Below, piece by piece: positions 1 to 9,624 of a stretch of DNA of 64,000 nucleotides; positions within the stretch are counted from its first letter, which is position 1; each line of letters starts with the position of its first letter. The position numbers and the translations under genes were made by a program. The stretch covers positions 25,013,874 through 25,077,873 of the forward strand of contig OX243822.1 of the NCBI GenBank assembly GCA_945859605.1, read 5' to 3'. Source of the stretch: Lumbricus rubellus. Its lineage: Eukaryota; Annelida; Clitellata; Crassiclitellata; Lumbricidae. The notes under the pieces are model-generated. The model made no database searches. It had not been told where the DNA came from and was given only the letters and a program-made list of their open reading frames with translations.

Positions 1-600
1 ACCGGTACCATCCATGTATATAATTACTCTGCACTATAAAAGTGACTTTAATCTATCAATTTTTGTTGTTTATACAATCTCACAGGGTGGAAAAAGCCAG
101 GCAAAACGCCCCCATTGTTTGCCTTGCTGTGGTGGCAAAACGCCTCTGTATTGCAAGTCCATACTTATTAAGCATTAAATTTTGTTCTTGTGCTAAAAGA
201 ACAAAGAGGCAGTCCTAAATACCCTCAGAGTTAAATAAAAACACTGTACCTTTTAAAGCGCTTTAAGGCTTTAGAGGTCACAAACATCTTCAGGAAGTAG
301 AAATGGGGCAAAAAGGGGCGTTTTGCTCCAGGTGAAGGGCAAAATGTCCCCATTGAGGCAGCTTGAATTTAATTATTTTGCAATGTCGTCTTGAAAATTT
401 TTATTGAACACTTTATTTGGTACATTCAGCATGAGGTTTTTGCTAATTTACAACATGAGTAATGGACTTTTTGAGCTTTAAATTTATTATTGTATGATAA
501 TAAATTTCAAGCTCAAAAGTCCATTACTCATGTTGTAAATTAGCAAAAACCTCAAAGGGCGTTTGCCCCTCTTTTCTCTCCTAATATGGACCTACAATGT
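1..600. repeat. GGGGCAAAACGCC-rich repeat (part of an inverted-repeat element)
   Basis: No gene is visible here. The stretch contains several copies of GGCAAAACGCC and GGGGCGTTTTGC-like words in both orientations. These resemble the termini of the elements at 51878-52775 and 45120-48236. It is probably a degraded non-autonomous DNA transposon, and its exact ends are not visible. Confidence 0.4.
433..553. repeat. Near-perfect 121-bp palindrome
   Basis: The arm at 433 beginning GAGGTTTTTGCTAATTTACA is repeated in inverse orientation ending at 553, with only one or two mismatches and a loop of about 6 bp around 491-497. As single-stranded DNA or RNA it would form a hairpin of about 57 bp. It lies inside the repeat described above. 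Confidence 0.9.
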
Positions 601-879
601 CCTACATGCGAGTTTATATATTATAATAATTATATCATGATGCGTCGTGTTACAAAGCTTTTATGGGGTGTAGTAATAACTCAAATAACTCTACACTCTT
701 ATCGTGACATGGAAAACCGAAATTGACTGTGACGCCTAATATTTATTATATCGTTAATTATTGATGAATTATTGAGTCATTACCACAATACTGACGGTTA
801 ATTTAATGTCTGTGTGCCCGTTCATCTGTTTGCTGTGTGATTACTGCGATGTAAATCATGTAACTGGTGCCGGAGTTCT
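554..879. other. Intergenic DNA with no supported gene
   Basis: AT-rich sequence. The only open frame (from 806) runs into the conserved upstream block shared with the paralogues and has no recognisable protein signature. Confidence 0.5.
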
Positions 880-1420
880 TTTATTTAAAGTCAGATTTAC
901 TTATTTCCTCGAGTCGAGTTTCGTAGTGCTCAGCAGAACACGGATCTATAGTAGGCCTATATCACGTGAGGCAGAAGTGATATATTCATCATTATGTGCA
1001 TAGCACCGAAAAGGCATCATGAGGAGAATGCTGTTTTGGGAATCCTTGCAGATGCTGTAGTTGATATATTGGAGGCAGTTTAAGAATAGGCTAATAATGC
1101 AGAGTGTACGCTACCAAAGAATTTAAAATGTTGATTGAAAAATCGATTGAAAACCTAATATTATTTGCAATTTAAGAGGTCTTACTTTGAGCGTCATAAG
1201 AAAATGTTAATTTATTAATATTGAATTTCTTAATGCTATTGAAGTCTGGATATGTAATATGTATTCTGATTCTCATGAATGTCTAGATGAAAGTTTCTCA
1301 TTCTGGTAGGCCTATAATTCGTATAGAAGACAGAGAGCATATAGGCTACAGTCTCACAGAACTGTACCGTCTAGTTTGCAACTCTAAATGAACACATAAT
1401 ATGTGTTCATTATAATATAT
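880..1420 (+). promoter_or_regulatory. Conserved upstream block of gene A
   Basis: This stretch aligns by eye with 16043-16600 upstream of gene B and less completely with 27220-27720 and 54925-55400 upstream of genes C and D. Shared words include AGCAGAACACGGATCTAT, a gapped TTGATTGAAAA/TCGATTGAAAACCTAATA segment and TCACAGAACT. It may hold a promoter or enhancer, or may simply be duplicated flank. No TATA box or start site can be fixed from sequence alone. A second shared leader lies directly before the ATG (TTCAAC..., ...GAAACTTTAGAGAGAGAA). Confidence 0.45.
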
Positions 1421-1879
1421 TATTTGCTCCTGAGCTGAAAACAACTCCTGGAACTGGTTACTAAGCTGAAACTTGCCTCGTGGAACTGGGTGATTTATTG
1501 ATTTCGCAAATAAGCATATTATCGCAATGGCTTTAGCCTAACTGAAAATTCTGTTACTTGGAATCTTCTTGTTAAAAGCGTTCATATTTAAACGCCTAAT
1601 AGGCTTACACGTACAGTATACGTCGAAGTCACGTGGTCAGATTGAGCCAATGATTACCGAATAGATAATATGCTTAGTTAGAATAACTTTGCCTACCATA
1701 TATTTTAGGTTTTTGGTGACTGGCGGTTTTTTTTTATCATTTTGCATCACCTTTGCAGTCCTCTAATAACTTTATTTGAGTGTGACTGTATAATACAGAT
1801 TGTCGTTGCTTGTGTTCAACGAACAGATTTAAACTGAAACTTTAGAGAGAGAACCGGTATAACTATTCCTGAGATTACG

Positions 1880-4800
1880 ATGGAATTGTCTCTCAGATTT
1901 CGTCACTGGACAATCTTACAAGTGATTGTTGTTCTCGTCTGCTACCCAGAGAAAGTATTATGTGGTGAGTACTGACAAGTACGATTATAAAATTAGTAGG
2001 CATAGCCTACGTGTTTTTCTGACAGGAATCGGAGGAAATGAGCAATTCAAAAGAGATAATATTGTTGTCCAGGTTTCAATAATGTCAGAAAAGCTTCAAG
2101 GCGAGTAGAAACAGAAAATCAAATAACAGCGTCTTGTGAGATATGGACTTAATTAATTATCAGTCTGGATCATCAACATCATCATGCGCCTCCGAGTTAT
2201 CCCTTGAAGAGGCGATATATAAATTCTTGTATGAGTAATTAATGAATCAGTAGCAAATTCACAAATAGAAATAAATTGTGCTAATGCTTATGTCTGTGCA
2301 GTCTATGCATGCCTTGTGTGTGTGTTTTCATCGTTTCGTTGAAACAGAAATAGCGCAGGGTTGTGTTGAATCTCAACTCAGTCTAATGTGTCCAGAGATG
2401 AATGTCATCCAGATAACATCCATAGTTCTCGGAGATTCTAGTTGTACAGGAGCCTCGTGCTGCATCAAAGATAGCGATTGTACTCGCGATGCGAATGCAA
2501 ATCATAGAGCGGAGGTCCACAGTAGATGTAACAACATACAGAGTTGTACTGTTGGAGTTTTCCGTGAAAAGATCCCTTGTGGATTCTGGGGCGCGTGGTC
2601 TAACAATGACTTTGAACGCATCACATACAACTGCATGACTGATCCACAAAGTAAGTTGGAACTCTTATCATGTCAAATACTATAATTTTCAGTTAGGCCT
2701 AAATCCTATTTTCAAATTCTAAACCTATAGCTACAGCTCACCACAATCACCACATGCATAGAAAGTATAGTCAGGAAAGCATGATCATTTCTAGACCAGT
2801 TGTCCTTATGGCTCGATCTTCCACAGTGCTGCATAGAAGCTTTGCTATAATTTTATGGTCGGTCCCTCTTTCTGGTATAAGTTGCCTATTAGTCTCCGTA
2901 ATGAACTTCTTTGTCTTTCTTTGCCCCATTTCCGCTTCTTCTTTATGTTCTCTGCCGTCAGGCAGGTTCGTATGTCCAACGACGCCATTTTTCTCTGTCC
3001 TGAGCTTCTCTTTTCATTCCACTGTATCCCTCTTCTGACAGCATCCAGTCCAGCAGCATTGTTCTTGGTCTACCTCGCATCCTTTTCCCCTCCATTCTTC
3101 CCTCAATGATGTCTTTTAGTAGTGTGTCGCTCCTTAAGATGTGTCCTATCCATTTCTTCTGTCGCCTACGTATAGTGTCCATCAGTGATCTCTTTTCTTC
3201 CACCAATTGTAAGATTTCCTCGTTCGTTTTTCGCTCAACCCAGCTGATTCTCTCCATTCTGCGCCATATTCACATCTCGAAGGCCTCCAGTCGCTTTATG
3301 TCCTCTTGTCGCATTGTCCACGTTTCCGAGCCGTACAGGACAACACTCCACACCAATGTCTTCACCATCATTCTCTTCTTCAGATTCATGTTTAGACTTC
3401 CTCTGAGTAGCTCCCCTCTTTTGTAGAATGCATCTTTTCCCATAGCTATTCTTCTTTTTATTTCTACGTGACACCTTGCATCCTCTGTAACCACACTTCC
3501 CAGATAGCAGAACTTCTTCACCTGTTCTATTTCCTCCCCATTTAATGTGATATTTACCGTTTCCTCTCCTCTCTTACTTATCTTCATCACCTTTGTTTTC
3601 TTTATGTTTATTTTCTTGTCGTAGTTCAGCGATATCGTATTTAAGCGGTCCATCATCTTTTGTAAGCCTTCCTGACTGCCAGCCAACATCGCCTGGTCGT
3701 CTGCAAATCTTAGTGCTTTCACCATTTTCCCACCCACTTTTATCCCCTCCTCCAGCTCATCTAACGTTTCTCTGACAATTTCTTCAATATAGATGTTAAA
3801 TAGAATTGGTGACAGGGGGCATCCTTGCCTCACTCCTCTTCCTATTTTCCCCGGCTCTGAGAATTCTCCATCGATTCTTATCTTTAATTTTTGACCCATG
3901 TATAGATTTCCTATCAATCTTCTTTCTCTCCAGTCCACCCCTATTCGTCTCAGTATTCCCATTAATTTCTTCCAGTCCACTCTGTCAAAAGCCTTTTCGT
4001 AGTCGACGAAACAGATGTATATATCTTGTCCATGTTGAATACTTCTTTCTGCTATTACTCTCAACGCTGCCACTGCATCTCTTGTCCCTCTGCCTTTCCT
4101 GAACCCATATTGATCCTCTCCTAGGCACTTATCCGTTTCCGCTTTTGACTGCAGTCTTTTTGTTATTATTCTTAGCAATATCTTTGATGCGTGTGTAAGG
4201 AGGCTTATAGTGCGATGGTCTTCACAGTTTACTGCATTCTGTTTCTTCTGAATTGGTATAACTATGGTCTGTAGAAAGTCCTCTGGCCATTCTCCAGTAT
4301 TATATATGTCTTGGCATAGTTGCACCAATTCCTTCATTGCTTTGTCTCCTAGGTTCTTCAGCATTTCTATTGGGATGTTATCAATTCCTTCTGCCTTGCC
4401 GTTTTTCATGTCATCTATTGCAGCTAAGACCTCTTCTTTCAACACCCATGGCCCAATGGTGTCATCTGTTTGTGCTTCCTCCTGTTCCTTCGCTTGTTTC
4501 TCCATTTCCTCCTCAATGCTGCTATTTCCTGTGTACAATTCCTCCACATATTCCTTCCATCTTTTCCTTATATCTCCGGAGTCTTCTAGTAGCCTGCCAT
4601 CCTTATCCTTGATTGTGTTTCCTCTTCCCATGTTCTTTTTCTTTTCTAGTGATTTTATTTTCCCATACACTAGATCGTGGCGTCCTTGTTCCTGGAGTAT
4701 CTCTAACTCCCTGCACCGTTCCTTCCACCACTCCTCTTTTGCTTTATTCGTGGTTCTTCTTAATTGATTGTTGAGTCTTTTATACTGTTTTCTAGCTTCC

Positions 4801-7800
4801 TCTGTGCTCTGGTGTTTCCATTTTCTTCTCTCTTCCATATCTTTGACCATCTCTGGTGTTATCCATGGCTTGCGAGGTTCAATACTCTTTTGAAATCCCA
4901 CAGTTTCTGTCGCCTCTTTAACCACTGTCTCTTTTAGTTTCATCCACCTTTCCTCTGTTGTTGATCCTTCTTTCAACGTTTCGACATTTTCCTCGATTCT
5001 CTCTGATAGTTCGCTCATCTTCGTCTTTATCTTCTCTTGGTTCCACTTCAATGTCTTTATCCTTCTCTTTTTGATGAACTTGAGTTGTAGGCTTACTGTC
5101 ATAGCTACCAAGTTGTGGTCTGTATCTGCGTCTGCACCTGGGAGAGTTCTTGAATTCTTCACACTGTTTCTGTATCTCTGCCTGACCAATATGTAATCCA
5201 GCTGATATCTCTCTCTGTCCCCTGGTGATTTCCACGTGTACCTTCGTCTTTTTTCGTGTTGAAAGCATGTGTTAGTCACTACTAGTCTTTGTCTTTTGCA
5301 GAATTCTGTCAGTTTCTCTCCTCTTTCATTTCTATTTCCCAGTCCAAATTTCCCTATTATACCCTCTTCTTCTCCTTCCCCTACTACTGCATTCCAGTCT
5401 CCCATTACTACCACGTAATCCGTCCCTTTGATATTTTCCAGACATCTTTCTATTTTTTCGTACATGACATCCACCTCCTCTTCATCATGTGTTTATGTAG
5501 GCATATACACTTGTATAATTGTTATGTCCACTGGGTGACCCCGTATTGTCACTAAGATCATCCTGTCCTCGATTCTTTCCACTCTTGTCACACATCTGGC
5601 CACTCTATCGGACATTAGAATTGCCACTCCATTCTGGCTCTTATCTCCTCCAGCATAAACAACTTTGATGCCCTCGCTTGTGAGCTCTCCTCCCTCCTTC
5701 CATCTTACCTCTGCCAGTCCTAGTATGTCAATTTCTGCCCTCCTCATCTCTCCCATCACATTTGCCAACTTTCCTGGTCTTGCCATCGTCCTGATGTTCC
5801 ATGTTCCTATGTTTAGTCTTTCCTTTTTAGTATTTTTTCAGTTTGGAAGGATTTCGCTTGTTGACGACCGAAGGAGCCTTGTCTCCCCCTGCCGAACGCG
5901 ACTCTCCCCAGTGTCTGGATTGAATCGTTAACGTCGTTATCTGAATTTCTGTTTGGCGTCATTTTCTATATAACTCGGGATAAGTAGGGAGGTGGTCTCC
6001 CGTTGCCTTCCTCCCGGTGTTTTTACGGAGAGACACCATCTCTCAGCGTCGATGCCGTCCATCGTCCGTCCTTCAGCTTCTTCGCCCATGGGGCACTCGC
6101 TTATACCGGCGAGTACTCGGTCGTCCACCACGCACTCCGTTGAAACAGGAGGGACCCCGAGAAGGTGGCGTGGGTGGACATTTGAGCAGCAGAGGCTATT
6201 TGAGTCGCTTGCATACCCCATTCCCCCCCCCCATTTCCGCAAGCGTTTGAAAACCATTCTCTCTGATTATGATTTGGTGTCAGGACGGGAGCGCCTCTGA
6301 AGAGTTCTCTTGAAGGTGCCCTATATAAATGTACGATTACAATTAGGCCTACAATTACAATCACAATTACAAAAGTCTACAAAATAAATTTGGGCATAGC
6401 CTATTATTATTATCATTATTATTATTGCGATTACAATTAGCCTATTATACCCATTATTATTTTTATCATTATTAGGCTTATTAATAATTATCGACTCCAT
6501 GATGTTTGTACGTTCCATCACAATCATGTCGTTGCACGAATTCATGTCCATCTCTATCTGCGTGGTTTCTCTTATATGATACGCTGGTGAGAGAAAGTCA
6601 GAAATCTCATACGCCACAGGTTTTATCGGCCAACACTGCAGCATGTGACATGCTGTGTTGTAAAGCAGGTGACACCCTTTTTCCTGCTATGACCCCATTA
6701 TCTGCCCAGGCCAGAATGGGTAACTGGATACTTACACATGCCTCGCTCACATGATGGAGAGATTATGGCGATGTGATTCGTTGACTGGAAATGGAGTTAT
6801 CAGCAGGATGTTGCATTATGACCTGTTTGACAATAATAATATTTAATCCATTTCATCCAGCTCCTCGTTCAAATTACATCCTAAATTGCTAATCATTTCT
6901 TCTATGTAGGCTAGTGACATAGCTACCCAGATGCTTCAAGGTGTCATGATGTGAAGCAGACATGCATAGGTCGGTCAGGACAGACCGATGGAGAGAGTCG
7001 GGGGAGAGAGCGTGGGACACAACGGGCATTGACCCACGTTGTCCTTCATGCCTCTTTTTCACGATTCTCTTCAATCGGACAATGTGATCTACATGTATAG
7101 ATGCTCCAAGATGTTAATGGTATGGAGCAGACCTGCTGACCGGACGCATATAGGCATTCCGTACCCGATTTCGTAGCATTGCAAGCCATAACGCTTTTTC
7201 ATTGGCCGGTTCCAGATTATGAATATTTATAACCAATGACGTGTTTAGTGCCTTCTCGTGCTCTGTCGTTGCTGCTGTTGTTGGCATACGGGGGAAAATG
7301 GCCGATTGCGGTGCGCTTAAAGTTATAAGGAGTTTCCCTTCGATAGTAAAGTAATCGAATTTCGAAAGTGTGAAGGTAGACTTCTAATCAGAGCAAACAT
7401 AAAATGCAAAGGCTACGCGTTGTTACGTGCGTACCAGCGAATATGTAATCCACCAACTCATCGCTCCAATAATACGCTGTGGTCAACAGCTATATGTGAT
7501 GCATCAGGCGTCTGCTTCGTTGAATCAACCGTCTCTGCGATACCAAAAATCAAAACTGCGCTACAGAAGTCATTAGTCTACATTAGATTTTACTAGACTT
7601 CAGTTGCCTAAATTCGCACCAGTTGAAATTAGTGTTTCACACATTCCCAATTGTAACTTTAAAAGCTCTAGGTTTATTCAGTTTTTTTGAATTGTCTCAT
7701 TTTCCATGCCTACTGTTCGACAGCCAGTAATATTTCGAGCTTACATGTAAGTACAGTAGTTCATGTCAATCTCAGTTCTAGTGAAAATCATCCTAAATTT

Positions 7801-9549
7801 AAATCTATGTGCAGTCTATGCGCAATTGCATAATTATAGGCCTAAATACGCTTTATTAAGATGTGTGACGGTTATCTTCATTCAAATTATTCAAATTTGA
7901 CTATTTTGAATCATGAATCAGAACCCTTTACATCCACGTTCACAGACCTTCTAATTCCACGTTCTGACTTCCTGACAGGAATAGATCTGTAGAAACACTT
8001 CTGAACAGTTAAAAACTAGCAAAAAGGTCCTTGTCCTCCGATTGGAAGTAGGCTACTTTACCATGTAGGATGGGAAAGGAAAGAAGTGGTTGTGGCGTTA
8101 TGCAGTTCTAAAAATTCCTTAAAACAGCCCTTTAAGAGTGAACGGTAGCCTACTGCTGAATTATGAAATAGCCTAAGTAGGCCTACCAATAAAAGCATTA
8201 ACATGAATGCAAGTAGCCTAATGGCTTTACATAATAGAAAGACATTTACTAAAAACATCAATGTTAGCCTACTCTGTTATCATTGCTCATCAATAAATAA
8301 TATTATCTTTATTCGACAATACGGTTGACAGGCCGTAATATATTAATAGTCCAATGACAACTTGTCACGATTCAGACATAGCGAAGTCCCAACATTAATT
8401 TTACAGCTTGACCTACCTGCCAATTGCTTACATTTTAAATACAATTATTATAAACTAAAATCGGGTGTTTAAATTTTTGGGTGAGGCAGTATAATAATAA
8501 TTTTCGTCTATTTAACAATGTGGTTGAAAGACCGCAATCGATTACAAATTACTTACAATGTACAATATTATTATGCAGTTGAAACAGTTTGCAGGAACTC
8601 AGATTACAGAATACATAAGTCTTAACTATACCGGCTGAACAGATAGCCTGCAATACACGGAGCTAATAGCAGCCTACAAAGCATATCCGCCAAATAATAA
8701 ATCACGCAATGCAGCTTTATCTCATTATATGCAAAACTGTTTGGTGTAGGCTATCTCTTTATTAAAGCACTTTATAAATCTTAGCAGGTAACTGCCATAT
8801 AGCCTACTAGGCCAAATGGACGCAAAGGCTGCGAGTTATTAAACATAATAGCCTAAAGATTATTGATATTTCCAACGCAAGCCGCAAAAACAAAACGTGC
8901 TTAATGATGTCACTGGTTATGAATATTCATATTATGGGATCGGCCAATGAGAAGGCGCTTAAGGCTGACAATGCTACCAAATCGGGTACGGAATGCCTAT
9001 ATGCTGACCGGACCGGTTGAAGCTGGGCAACATGGCACGAGACAGACTCAGACAGAGAGTGGCGTCGGACTCTTACGGGCATTGAGCCCAATGATATTGA
9101 TGATGATTGTAGGCCCATTATCACAATGTTTCACTAAGCGCTTGAAAGTAAAGTGATAGGCCTAAGAAATATTCCTACACAACCTAGGCCTACTTTATTA
9201 TAAAAGCCTAGGCTACTTATCGTCATCATTATTATTACATTAGTATTGTTATTATTATATTTATTATTATTAATATTGCTACTACTAATAATAATAATTT
9301 GATTAATTAACATATTTTATGGAGCGCAAAGTCACACACAAATGCGAATCGGAGGAGCGAAATGCAAAGTTTCAAGTTTTCTCGACCATGTGAAGAATGC
9401 GCCATACCTGGAGGCATTTATTTAGACTAAACCAAAGCTTAAGACCTAAATAAGGCCTATCCTTTTAAACAATCATAATAACTATTATGGCTGTCATTAA
9501 CCTGTTAAACTCATGTACAAAATCGCCTTGTTTTATTATCATCATCATC

Positions 9550-9624
<75 letters not shown>

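Noticed and set aside
3593..4767. Several plus-strand open frames of 60-167 codons
   Set aside because: Shadows of the LINE reverse transcriptase on the minus strand.
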